DNA of 19,128 bases from Lactobacillus sp. (GTDB lineage Bacteria; Bacillota; Bacilli; Lactobacillales; Lactobacillaceae). Made by a program: the position numbers and the translations under genes. Shown here one piece after another: positions 1 through 6,719 of the stretch; position 1 is the first letter of the stretch, and each line of letters begins with the position of its first letter. Where the stretch lies: contig DMZB01000237.1 in NCBI GenBank assembly GCA_003482405.1, positions 1-19,128 on the forward strand, in the 5' to 3' direction. The notes under the pieces are model-generated. The model was not told the DNA's origin. It saw only the letters and a program-made list of their open reading frames with translations, and ran no database searches.

Positions 1-861
1 TTATTATACGGATTCTCTTCTGTTGGTGACGATGGTTGGACTTCTACTAAGGTTCTGTCCTTCCTAGCCGTTGGGGTTGTTGTCATCGGATTATTCGTTT
101 GGCGTCAACTGACCATGAAAACACCATTTTTACAATTGCGTGTTTTCAAGTCCTTTGAATTCACGACCGCTGCGATTCTAAGTTCAGTGGTTACCATTGC
201 GATGACTGGGGTTGAACTTGTTCTGCCTCTGTATTTGCAAATTGTTCATGGCATGAGTGCCTTCCATTCTGGATTAACATTACTGCCAGGGGCATTGATG
301 ATGGCCGTTATGAGTCCAATCACTGGTCAAACCTTCGACCGGATCGGTGCACGACGGATGGCCATTGCTGGTATGTTCTTGCTAACTGCCGGGACACTGC
401 CCTTTGTAATGATTACAAAGAACACACCGGTTATCTACGTGACCTTCTTATACGCAGTACGGATGTTTGGGATCTCGATGGTCATGATGCCCGTTACGAC
501 TGCCGGTATGAACGCCTTAACATTTGACATGATCTCTCACGGAACTGCCGTTAACAACACAACACGTCAGGTGGCCACTTCAATTGGTTCTGCCATCCTG
601 GTTTCCGTTTTATCAAACGTTACTAAGAACGCAATGCCAGCGCACCACGTTCTTACGCAAACCCCATTGGTTTACAAAGTCCGTGCAATTAACGCAACCA
701 TGAGCGGTTACCACGCTACATTCTGGGTCGCCGTTGGTTTCTGTATCGTTGGTTTCTGTTTGGCCTTCTTCTTAAAGGGTGCCAACCACTCCAACGCCTC
801 AGTTTCCAGTGCTGACAGCAAAACAGCACCTGCAGCTACAAACGATGGAGGTGAAGCATAA
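1..861 (+). CDS. DHA2-family MFS multidrug transporter, C-terminal part (5' end outside window)
   Basis: The reading frame is open from base 1 through the ATG at 115 to TAA at 859-861, so this is the last 286 codons of a longer gene rather than a complete protein starting at 115. The residues before Met-115 (FSSVGDDGW, then a hydrophobic span ending in FVWRQ) match the middle of 14-TM DHA2 (EmrB/QacA-type) drug:H+ antiporters. After them come LRVFKS, LPLYLQ, a GLTLLPGALMMAVMSPITG motif C-like segment and FDRIGARR, all typical of the family's second half, followed by several hydrophobic spans. The tail is Ala/Ser/Thr rich. It is clearly paralogous to the MFS gene at 13160-14578. Its stop overlaps the start of the DUF4811 gene, so the two are co-translated. 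The substrate cannot be read from sequence. The family call is firm; the start and N-terminal half lie outside the window. Confidence 0.9.
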   Translation, partial: LLYGFSSVGDDGWTSTKVLSFLAVGVVVIGLFVWRQLTMKTPFLQLRVFKSFEFTTAAILSSVVTIAMTGVELVLPLYLQIVHGMSAFHSGLTLLPGALMMAVMSPITGQTFDRIGARRMAIAGMFLLTAGTLPFVMITKNTPVIYVTFLYAVRMFGISMVMMPVTTAGMNALTFDMISHGTAVNNTTRQVATSIGSAILVSVLSNVTKNAMPAHHVLTQTPLVYKVRAINATMSGYHATFWVAVGFCIVGFCLAFFLKGANHSNASVSSADSKTAPAATNDGGEA

Positions 862-1604
862 TGATTTTAGTAACATTAGTTATCGGCGCAATCGCCCTCT
901 TCATTTGCTTCGTTTACTTTAAAAATCGCGTTTGGCAAATTATTGGAACACTGTTGTCGATCATTGTCCTTTGCGGTTCATTATTTATGATTACGCAAAA
1001 CGACCATAATCACTTTGGTATGCACAAGGTCACAACGACAACCACCAAACGGATCTACTCGGCCAGTGGCAGCTCAGCTAATGGCGTGAACATGGTGTTG
1101 TATCAAAACATCGGTTCCAAGGGCACTGAAAATGTCCAAATCTACGCCACCAAGGCTGATCAAAAGAAGCCTGGTCACACACAGGCTGATGAATTCACCA
1201 CAAACAAGATCAAAAAGGCTAGTGGTAATAAAGCGACGTTAAAGACAACTGAAACCCGTTGGGAATATAAGAACCACACCGCTAAAGTTTGGTTCGGCGT
1301 TGCCAAGAGTCACCATAAGTTGACTAAACGTGTTAACACTTTCTACCTGCCAAGTTCTTGGTTGCATTTGTCAACCACGCAAGCAAAACAGCTGAAGTCA
1401 CAAATGGCTAAGATGCAAACGCCACAGGCCAAAACACAAATGAAGCAACAGGCCGAAGCTTACGTTAAGGGTAAGCTTCAGGCCGCTGCAATGAAGGACC
1501 CAAGTATCGCCACTGACAAGGCTAAGCAAGCCAAACTCAGCAAGCAATACGCGGCAGAATTCCAGTCACAACTGATTAAAAAGGCTGTTGCAAGCGTCAA
1601 ATAG
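861..1604 (+). CDS. DUF4811-type membrane-anchored protein, partner of the upstream MFS transporter
   Basis: A 247-residue protein starting at an ATG that shares its A with the upstream TAA; GGAGGTG at 847-853 is its ribosome site. Two hydrophobic spans (about residues 2-20 and 25-45) are separated by a short basic KNR turn, and a 200-residue hydrophilic domain rich in Lys, Gln and Thr follows, ending in helix-prone KQAKLSKQYA-type sequence. From memory this matches DUF4811, a lactobacillal family found next to DHA2 MFS transporters; I could not check it by search. Two N-terminal spans in a hairpin would place both the N-terminus and the large domain on the same side. No enzyme motif is visible and the function is unknown. 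The 1-bp overlap suggests fixed stoichiometry with the transporter, so an accessory or modulatory role is plausible but is inference. A hairpin terminator follows at 1611. Confidence 0.8.
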   Translation: MILVTLVIGAIALFICFVYFKNRVWQIIGTLLSIIVLCGSLFMITQNDHNHFGMHKVTTTTTKRIYSASGSSANGVNMVLYQNIGSKGTENVQIYATKADQKKPGHTQADEFTTNKIKKASGNKATLKTTETRWEYKNHTAKVWFGVAKSHHKLTKRVNTFYLPSSWLHLSTTQAKQLKSQMAKMQTPQAKTQMKQQAEAYVKGKLQAAAMKDPSIATDKAKQAKLSKQYAAEFQSQLIKKAVASVK

Positions 1605-1610
1605 TCTATC

Positions 1611-1663
1611 AGTATACAAAGAAGCACACGCCCACAATTTGGACGTGTGCTTCTTTGTATACT
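1611..1663. terminator. Bidirectional-looking terminator hairpin after the DUF4811 gene
   Basis: The 20 bases at 1611-1630 are exactly the reverse complement of 1644-1663, around a 13-base loop. The GC-rich inner part (GAAGCACACG / CGTGTGCTTC) is followed inside the outer stem by TTTGTAT, which can act as the U-tract, with the complementary A-rich stretch on the other side. It starts 7 bases after the DUF4811 stop and lies between convergent transcription units, so it probably stops transcripts from both directions. The U-tract is short and interrupted. Confidence 0.75.
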
Positions 1664-1668
1664 TGGTA

Positions 1669-1730
1669 ATGCTATATATCCCTAAACCCCTCTAGCTAAC
1701 AGGCTTAAACGACCTGTTATTACATAGCAT
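1669..1730. repeat. Nested inverted repeats between the convergent DUF4811 and transketolase genes
   Basis: An outer pair, ATGCTAT at 1669-1675 and ATAGCAT at 1724-1730, encloses an inner hairpin TAACAGG (1697-1703) / CCTGTTA (1713-1719) with a 9-base loop. There is no U-tract on either strand, so it is not a classic terminator, though it lies 64 bases past the transketolase stop where one is expected. It could be a 3'-end RNA structure. Function is not shown. Confidence 0.4.
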
Positions 1731-1793
1731 ACTTGATATTGCCTGCTATCACGGTGCAACGACGGTCAGCCCTATCCATCCAATGCCGATACA

Positions 1794-3827
1794 TTACCGT
1801 GCCGAAGCATGTTCGTTTAACGCGTGCAAACGCGTATTGATCAAGCTGGCATAGGTATCAACGACCGTTTCCGGCGTGAATCCGAAATGTTTGATCACCT
1901 CGCTCCCCTTACCGCTAAGGCCAAACGTATCAATCCCGATCACCTTACCGTCAAGACCAACGTATTTCCCCCAATCGTTGGTACTGCCCATTTCGACAGC
2001 GACACGATTACGCACGTTCCGCGGTAAGACCGAATCTTGATACTCTTGTGGTTGCGCGTCAAATAAATCCATACTTGGCATTGACACAACTGCAACATCT
2101 TCGCCGCGTTCCAAAAGTGTCTGCTGTGCAGTCAATGCTAATTGCACTTCCGAGCCGCTAGCAATTATAATGCCATCCGGAATCCGTCCCTTTTGTGCGG
2201 AGATTACGTAAGCCCCCCGACTTACGCCTTCAGGATGGGCCTTTGCACCTGTCAATACGGGCAAAGTCTGCCGCGTCATAATTAACACCGTTGGGTGATC
2301 GTGAGCACCCATCGCTTGTTGCCAAGCGGCAATCGTTTCGTTTGCATCGGCTGGACGAATTACGGATAGTCCAGGCATTGCGCGCATGCTGGCGAGTTGC
2401 TCAATCGGTTCATGGGTCGGACCATCTTCACCGACGGCCACTGAGTCATGTGTAAAGACGTACGTCACCGGCAACTTTTGCAACGCTGCCAATCGCATGG
2501 CGCCACGCATATAGTCTGAGAACACCATAAAGGTACTGCCATAGACGCGCGATCCGCCGTGCAGGGCAATGCCGTTCATTGCGCACCCTTCTGCGAATTC
2601 ACGGACCCCAAACCACAAGTTCCGGTTCACGGCACTGTCAACGTCAAAACGGCCGTTGTCCTTGATGTTTGTTTTGTTTGAAGAGAACAAGTCTGCTGAA
2701 CCACCCCATAGTGAATGTTCACGCTTGCTCAACGTTTGCAATACCTTAGCGCTCGTTAAACGGGTCGCCTCCGCATCGCCTAATTCATACTCATCAGTTA
2801 GATCACTGAGGTCGACAGACTTCATCTGTCGAACATCGTCGGCAAAGTACGCTGCCAGTTCAGGATACTGGTTCGCGTAGCTTTCCATCATGTGATTCCA
2901 GTTTTCTTCGGCTTTGTGTCCACGGCGTTGAATGGTCCGGTAGAAACGATCATAAACTTCGCCTGGCACATAGAATGGTGCGTACGGCCATTGATAGTTT
3001 TCCTTAGCCACCCGCAAGTCAGCCGCACTTAGTGGCGCACCATGGACGGCATGTGTGCCCTGTTTAGGTGCACCATAGCCAATCGTGGTTTTAACTTCGA
3101 TGATTGTTGGCTTTGTTTGGTCCATTTGCGCAGTTTTGATGGCTTTATCGATACTCTTCAAATCATTACCGTCGCCAACTTTGCGGTATGACCAGCCATA
3201 GCTTTCAAACCGCTTTTGAATGTCTTCGCCAAACGCATTGCTAAGCGGACCGTCCAGTGACACGTCATTGGAATCATAAAGCACAATCAGTTTGCCAAGT
3301 TTTAAGCGCCCAGCCAAACTAGCGGATTCATGAGAAATCCCCTCCATAAGGTCACCATCACCAACCAACGTGTATGTATAATGATCGACTACTTTATAAC
3401 CAGGACGGTTATACATCGCGCCCAAATGGCGTTCTGCCATGGCCATCCCAACAGCCATTCCCAGTCCTTGTCCCAAAGGACCAGTCGTTGCCTCAACACC
3501 GTCTGTCCAGCCATATTCCGGATGACCAGGTGTCTTACTGCCCATTTGGCGAAAATGTTTTAGATCTGTGATAGAAACCTTGTACCCACTCAAGTGAAGC
3601 AGGCTATACAACATTGCCGAACCATGACCGGCAGATAACACAAATCGGTCACGGTTAAACCAGTGGGAATCTTTAGGGTTTACAATCATATTTCGTGTCC
3701 ACAAGGCGTAGGCCATCGGTGCTGCTCCCATGGGTAGACCTGGGTGGCCAGATTGTGCCTGATCGATGGCATCCAGACTTAAAGTTCGTATACTGTTTAC
3801 TGCTAATTGATCGATTGAATCGTACAT
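1794..3827 (-). CDS. tkt: Transketolase
   Basis: Thiamine-diphosphate enzyme that moves two-carbon units between ketose and aldose phosphates in the cytoplasmic pentose phosphate pathway. The protein has 677 residues from the chosen start, close to the usual 660-680. Motifs in order: the N-terminal [25 protein letters not shown], the ThDP/metal motif GDGDLMEG near 156-163 with the DSND metal loop about 30 residues later, the catalytic-Glu segment GVREFAEG near 410, and the transketolase signature GEDGPTHEP near 466-475. An in-frame ATG at 3836 exists, but AAAAAGG lies about 9 bases before the ATG at 3827 and would overlap the earlier start, so 3827 is preferred; the resulting N-terminus [17 protein letters not shown] is also the family form. 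All visible catalytic residues are present. A possible small gene lies 25 bases upstream on the same strand. Confidence 0.97.
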   Translation of the reverse strand: MYDSIDQLAVNSIRTLSLDAIDQAQSGHPGLPMGAAPMAYALWTRNMIVNPKDSHWFNRDRFVLSAGHGSAMLYSLLHLSGYKVSITDLKHFRQMGSKTPGHPEYGWTDGVEATTGPLGQGLGMAVGMAMAERHLGAMYNRPGYKVVDHYTYTLVGDGDLMEGISHESASLAGRLKLGKLIVLYDSNDVSLDGPLSNAFGEDIQKRFESYGWSYRKVGDGNDLKSIDKAIKTAQMDQTKPTIIEVKTTIGYGAPKQGTHAVHGAPLSAADLRVAKENYQWPYAPFYVPGEVYDRFYRTIQRRGHKAEENWNHMMESYANQYPELAAYFADDVRQMKSVDLSDLTDEYELGDAEATRLTSAKVLQTLSKREHSLWGGSADLFSSNKTNIKDNGRFDVDSAVNRNLWFGVREFAEGCAMNGIALHGGSRVYGSTFMVFSDYMRGAMRLAALQKLPVTYVFTHDSVAVGEDGPTHEPIEQLASMRAMPGLSVIRPADANETIAAWQQAMGAHDHPTVLIMTRQTLPVLTGAKAHPEGVSRGAYVISAQKGRIPDGIIIASGSEVQLALTAQQTLLERGEDVAVVSMPSMDLFDAQPQEYQDSVLPRNVRNRVAVEMGSTNDWGKYVGLDGKVIGIDTFGLSGKGSEVIKHFGFTPETVVDTYASLINTRLHALNEHASAR

Positions 3828-3852
3828 ATTTATCATCCTTTTTCATAATCAT

Positions 3853-4002
3853 TTAATCATCTAGGCTCAGTTTCTTGCTTTGGTCTATGTTTGACACAAT
3901 ACCCATTGCGAGATAAACCAGCAAGAAGAAAATGGTGATAATGATTATAAAACGATTAAGATTAGATGATATCCAATAAAGCAAAATATCAGATATAGTC
4001 AT
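3853..4002 (-). CDS. Candidate 49-residue single-span membrane protein upstream of tkt
   Basis: ATG at 4002-4000 opens a 49-codon frame ending in TAA at 3855-3853, 25 bases before the transketolase ATG. The predicted product has an N-terminal segment with two Trp/Tyr-bearing hydrophobic turns (MTISDILLYWISSNLNR), a strongly hydrophobic stretch of about 18 residues (FIIIITIFFLLVYLAMGI) and a polar tail ending QSKKLSLDD. That is the layout of a small one-span membrane protein. Against it: an in-frame TAG lies directly before the ATG, and I see no purine-rich ribosome site (the upstream bases read TTACTGATGTAG). An extended -10-like TGTTATTTA about 9 bases upstream might give a very short leader, but that is weak. 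I do not recognise the family. It could be real and weakly translated, the remnant of a longer gene, or chance in AT-rich DNA. Confidence 0.35.
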   Translation of the reverse strand: MTISDILLYWISSNLNRFIIIITIFFLLVYLAMGIVSNIDQSKKLSLDD

Positions 4003-4037
4003 CTACATCAGTAAATAACAGGATTGGTATAGATTTG

Positions 4038-4052
4038 CACATTCGTTTGCAT
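4038..4052 (-). promoter_or_regulatory. Possible catabolite-responsive element (cre) upstream of tkt
   Basis: The minus strand reads ATGCAAACGAATGTG, which fits the CcpA cre pattern WTGNAANCGNWNNCW at every fixed position except the penultimate C (T here). Carbon-source control of pentose-pathway genes by CcpA is common in lactic acid bacteria, which makes the site plausible. A single degenerate match in AT-rich DNA can arise by chance. Confidence 0.3.
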
Positions 4053-4112
4053 TTTCACATTATTTTATCACGATTTTATTTTTAAAAGTTGCTAAAACGT
4101 CACCTTTTCTTT

Positions 4113-4137
4113 AGATTGGTATAGCTTATAACAATCT
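4113..4137. repeat. 25-bp imperfect dyad, possible operator, with a second half copy at 4022-4032
   Basis: Arms AGATTG (4113-4118) and CAATCT (4132-4137) are perfect complements, with further matching TATA blocks inside; 10 of 12 arm positions pair. The 11-mer GATTGGTATAG of the left side (4114-4124) recurs exactly at 4022-4032, 92 bases away and nearer to tkt. This could be a regulator-binding pair controlling the leader; no regulator is identified. Confidence 0.35.
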
Positions 4138-4200
4138 GGTGATCGTAAAAATAGTCATCCGCTTTCATTTTCTCAGTACAAAAAATGATTCTTTTCATAA

Positions 4201-4235
4201 CAAAAGCCGTCCGGAAAAGAAGTCTTCCCAAACGG
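4201..4235 (-). terminator. Intrinsic terminator of the APC permease gene
   Basis: Read on the minus strand, CCGT (4235-4232) pairs with ACGG (4210-4207), then two U-G wobbles, then GGGAA with TTTCC, closing on a short GACTTC-containing loop; CTTTTG follows as a U-tract. It lies about 15 bases after the permease stop. Confidence 0.7.
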
Positions 4236-4248
4236 TTATTGATGTAAC

Positions 4249-5550
4249 TTATTTATCGTGTTTATGTTCTGCTTCAATCGCCTGACGATTCTTCTTGGTT
4301 AAGAAATAGAACGGTACTGCAACTAGTAGTGCGCCCAGCCCCCAGAACAAGTTGATTGGCTTGGCCTGCGCCAGTAACCAGCAGGATACGAGAATGGCAA
4401 TAATCGGAATAACTCGACCAAACGGTACTTTAAATGAGCGTGGTTGATCCGGACGTGTTCTCCGAAAGACCAGCACGGCAATAATTGTCGGCACATACTG
4501 AGCAAACCGAGAAACCACAGAAATTGCCGCTAATGTGCTGAACGTCCCCGTTAAGGCCAACGGTAGTGCGAGCGCAACAGAAATAATCACCGCAACGTAT
4601 GGCACACCTCGACGGTTAACACGGCCAACGACCCGCGGCATAACCCCATTATCAGCCATCGCCTGCCCACTACGCGGTACCGTGAACGACTGCGCCACGG
4701 AGATACCCGTAATCGAAATGATTGTTCCTGCACCAATAATATATTTGCCAATCGGACCGATTGCCTGCGTCAATGCTTCCTGCATGGGCGCTGTCGTCGT
4801 TGCTAACTTGGTGCCCAAAACACCGATTGAAACGGTCTGAATCAAAAAGTACAGCAGCGCGACGATGCCCATGACCGTGATAATCGCACGTGGGACGTCA
4901 TGTTGCAAATTTTTCATATCCTCCGCAGCAATCACGATCGCCTCAAAGCCAGTAAATGCGTAGAACATCACAATTGCTGCCTGTCCAAACGAGCCTGATT
5001 CGTAATGACCATGTGGGAAGAATGGCGTGAAGTTACCGGCATGTATGAAGAACAAGCCAATCGCGACGAACAACACCAAGGGCACGATTTTGGCAACCGT
5101 AACCACGTTGTTCAACCATTTCGTGACATTGACCCCTAAAATATTGATCACACCGAGCCCAACCAATAACACCGTGATGATCGTCGCACGCCACATTGGT
5201 TGAGCCAGGACTGGCCAAAATGCACTAAGTGCCGTAGCCAATCCAGCGGCCATGGTGGCCCAGGCGATGATACTGATCACCCAAATAATGAATCCAACTT
5301 CGTAGCCGATGAAATCACCAAAGGCCTCTTTAGCATAAACGTAAGGCCCACCATTTTGCTTGAATAAACTGGCATCTTCCGCAAAACACAGTGCAATACT
5401 AACCACAAGCACCATGTCGAAGACAAAAACCAGTAAACTCGCTGGTCCAATTAACTTCATCGCTGTGTTTGGTAACAGAAAAATCCCGGAACCAACAATC
5501 GCGTTGATCCCAAATAAAACGATACTTAAAAAGCCGAAACGACCCTTCAT
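4249..5550 (-). CDS. APC-superfamily amino acid permease
   Basis: A 433-residue integral membrane protein with about 12 hydrophobic spans. TM1 carries the family's unwound-helix motif as GINAIVGSGIFLLP (about residues 13-26), where the substrate's amino and carboxyl groups are bound in APC/LeuT-fold carriers. The segment GFEAIVIAAEDMKNLQHDVPRAI is the conserved loop between TM6 and TM7, and FRRTRPDQPRSFKVPFG is the usual pre-TM11 motif of APC permeases. It should exchange or import an amino acid or amine by secondary transport; the substrate cannot be read. GAGGAGG about 7 bases before the ATG fixes the start. It is monocistronic: a promoter with a TATAAT box lies at 5604 and an intrinsic terminator follows. 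The C-terminus is short, basic and His/Lys rich, with nothing unusual in the core. Confidence 0.93.
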   Translation of the reverse strand: MKGRFGFLSIVLFGINAIVGSGIFLLPNTAMKLIGPASLLVFVFDMVLVVSIALCFAEDASLFKQNGGPYVYAKEAFGDFIGYEVGFIIWVISIIAWATMAAGLATALSAFWPVLAQPMWRATIITVLLVGLGVINILGVNVTKWLNNVVTVAKIVPLVLFVAIGLFFIHAGNFTPFFPHGHYESGSFGQAAIVMFYAFTGFEAIVIAAEDMKNLQHDVPRAIITVMGIVALLYFLIQTVSIGVLGTKLATTTAPMQEALTQAIGPIGKYIIGAGTIISITGISVAQSFTVPRSGQAMADNGVMPRVVGRVNRRGVPYVAVIISVALALPLALTGTFSTLAAISVVSRFAQYVPTIIAVLVFRRTRPDQPRSFKVPFGRVIPIIAILVSCWLLAQAKPINLFWGLGALLVAVPFYFLTKKNRQAIEAEHKHDK

Positions 5551-5603
5551 TCGTTTTCCTCCTCAAAATCAATTATGTATGTGATAAATGACAATTAATG
5601 TTT

Positions 5604-5638
5604 ATTATAATGCATTCACAAAGACTATGATTAATCAT
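5604..5638 (-). promoter_or_regulatory. Promoter of the APC permease with an overlapping perfect palindrome
   Basis: A perfect minus-strand TATAAT lies at 5609-5604, about 55 bases before the ATG. The -35 region is poor, but a perfect 12-bp palindrome, ATGATTAATCAT at 5627-5638, occupies exactly that position. This arrangement suggests activation or repression by a dimeric protein bound at -35; the protein is unknown. Confidence 0.5.
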
Positions 5639-5718
5639 TTAACCAAACTAACGCCATTCGTTTATCACATTGTCGAATACTCTACACCCTTCCAGTCACT
5701 CGAAGGCAAATAGAAAAC

Positions 5719-5744
5719 AAAAAAAACACCCACCGAAGTGAGTG
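5719..5744 (-). terminator. Intrinsic terminator of the Apf-like gene
   Basis: On the minus strand CACTCAC (5744-5738) pairs with GTGGGTG (5733-5727) with one G-U pair, closed by a stable TTCG tetraloop and followed by eight T residues. It lies about 40 bases past the stop codon. Confidence 0.92.
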
Positions 5745-5784
5745 CTTCAAATTCGAAATAATTTTCGGCGTTAGCCGGGGTTCT

Positions 5785-6411
5785 CTACCACCAACCCTGT
5801 GACTGCCAAGCGGCTTGAGCCTTAGCCCAACCACCGTAACGAGAATTAGCGTATGCAGTTGCAACAGCATACTGGTTTGCAACTGATAGATCACCATGTA
5901 ACTTATCCAAACTCAATTGGAATAGTCCATAATACTGACCGTTTGTTGCTGTTGCAGAACCACCAGATTCACGAGCAATAATCCAATCCATTGCTGCCCG
6001 GTCAGACATAGAGTAAGAAGGCGCAGCGGCTTGTTGTACAGGTGCAGCTTGTTGAACAGGAGCTGCAGTCTGAACAGTTTGCTGTTGTTGAACAGTTTGC
6101 TGTTGTTGAACAGCTTGTGTGTTTTGAGTAGTTGCAGTAGCTTGTTGCGCAGGTTGAGCAGCTTGCGTGTTTTGAGCACCATTGGCATCAGGAATGTCTA
6201 ATGATTGGTCAACGAAAATTAAGTTACCACCGTTTTGTAAATGGTTTGCGTTAACGATAGCGTCGATCGTAGTGTTGTTAGCAGCTGCTAATTTTGAAAC
6301 CGTGTCACCGCTCTTAACAGTAACAGTGGTGTCGGCGTTGGCAACGACAGTACCGATTGAAAGTAAAGCACCGGCACTAACAGTAGAAAGCATTAATTGT
6401 TTGATCTTCAT
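5785..6411 (-). CDS. Apf-like secreted LysM protein with transglycosylase-fold C-terminus
   Basis: A 208-residue extracellular protein. Residues 1-26 are a signal peptide (MKIKQLMLSTVSAGALL... ending VVANA before Asp27). Residues 28-74 form one LysM domain (VKSGDTVSKLAAANNTTIDAIVNAN) that should bind peptidoglycan. A Gln/Ala/Thr/Pro linker, about 75-131, contains hexapeptide repeats. Residues 132-208 (MDWIIARESGGS, NGQYYGLFQLS, AYANSRYGGWAKAQAAW, ending GWW) match aggregation-promoting factors of lactobacilli and the related IsaA/SceD-like lytic transglycosylase fold; Glu148 of RESGG sits at the catalytic-Glu position. It may shape the cell surface or trim the wall. The frame extends upstream to 6528, but the ATG at 6411 begins a proper signal peptide and AGGAG lies upstream (spacing about 13 bases, rather long). 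Aggregation itself is not proven by homology. Confidence 0.9.
   Translation of the reverse strand: MKIKQLMLSTVSAGALLSIGTVVANADTTVTVKSGDTVSKLAAANNTTIDAIVNANHLQNGGNLIFVDQSLDIPDANGAQNTQAAQPAQQATATTQNTQAVQQQQTVQQQQTVQTAAPVQQAAPVQQAAAPSYSMSDRAAMDWIIARESGGSATATNGQYYGLFQLSLDKLHGDLSVANQYAVATAYANSRYGGWAKAQAAWQSQGWW
6071..6106 (-). repeat. Two exact 18-bp tandem repeats in the Apf-like linker
   Basis: The 18-base unit TGAACAGTTTGCTGTTGT (plus strand) occurs at 6071-6088 and 6089-6106, and its first seven bases recur at 6107. It encodes a QQQTVQ-type hexapeptide repeated in frame. Gain or loss of units would lengthen or shorten the linker without a frameshift. Confidence 0.85.
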
Positions 6412-6438
6412 ATAAGTAAGTTCACTCCTAATTTGTTT

Positions 6439-6466
6439 GGTGAGCCAAACTGCACTCACCTTGGCT
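6439..6466 (-). promoter_or_regulatory. Two competing hairpins just upstream of the apf ribosome site
   Basis: GGTGAG (6439-6444) is complementary to CTCACC (6455-6460), and AGCCAA (6443-6448) to TTGGCT (6461-6466). The two stems interlock and share two bases, so the mRNA can form one or the other fully, or a tight pseudoknot. They end about 10 bases upstream of AGGAG, so they could affect translation or mRNA stability. Confidence 0.4.
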
Positions 6467-6526
6467 AATAGATAAATCTTACGCGATGATTCGCTTGTGT
6501 TGTTTATTAACAACTCAACAGTGAAC

Positions 6527-6532
6527 ACTATA
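6527..6532 (-). promoter_or_regulatory. Possible -10 box of the Apf-like gene
   Basis: Minus-strand TATAGT preceded by TG, with a weak TTTATC -35 about 16 bases upstream. Use of this promoter would give a leader of roughly 110 bases containing the hairpins at 6439-6514. Confidence 0.4.
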
Positions 6533-6719
6533 CAGCGTGTAAATAACAGATAAATACCGTCAGCATTACAAATTTCGGCGTTTTTGTCATAAAACTTTGA
6601 ATCTGAAATATTTTGTAATATTCAGTTAAGTTTCTAAACAAGTTATAATAGTGAATTTTTCCGATTTAGTATGCATTTTTATCAACAGATTAATAGCCGT
6701 TTGATCGTTTTGCTAACCA

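Larger units (their letters stand above)
3828..4248 (-). other. 421-base AT-rich leader region upstream of transketolase
   Basis: No annotated-size gene lies here. It holds, reading toward tkt on the minus strand: the APC permease terminator (4201-4235), a 25-bp dyad (4113-4137), a cre-like site (4038-4052), a second copy of part of the dyad (4022-4032) and a candidate 49-codon ORF (3853-4002). A TAAAAT hexamer follows the dyad on the minus strand, but no convincing -35 pairs with it, so I do not call a promoter. Each element has its own entry. Confidence 0.6.
6412..6719 (-). other. 308-base non-coding region: leader and promoter of the Apf-like gene
   Basis: No convincing gene lies between the Apf-like start and the MFS stop. 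The gene-proximal part holds two overlapping hairpins (6439-6466), a 6-bp stem GTTGTT/AACAAC at 6499-6514 and a likely -10 at 6527-6532. The distal AT-rich part (6540-6719) contains other weak TATAAT-like boxes, and I see no clear terminator for the upstream MFS gene. Confidence 0.6.

Noticed and set aside
1824..2880. Plus-strand ORFs of 67 and 103 codons inside transketolase
   Set aside because: They are antisense shadows of a clearly conserved tkt frame and lack ribosome sites.
4100..4198. A 32-codon minus-strand ORF (MKRIIFCTEKMKADDYF...) right after the APC permease terminator
   Set aside because: It starts directly after the terminator's U-tract, has no ribosome site, and its composition has no recognisable pattern; chance is the simplest explanation.
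5913..6188. A 91-codon minus-strand ORF overlapping the Apf-like gene
   Set aside because: It is an out-of-frame reading of the Gln-rich repeats, rich in Leu/Asn/Lys from the same codons; no independent start signal.
6412..6528. A 39-residue N-terminal extension of the Apf-like protein
   Set aside because: It would bury the signal peptide and covers the leader hairpins and ribosome site; the ATG at 6411 explains export.
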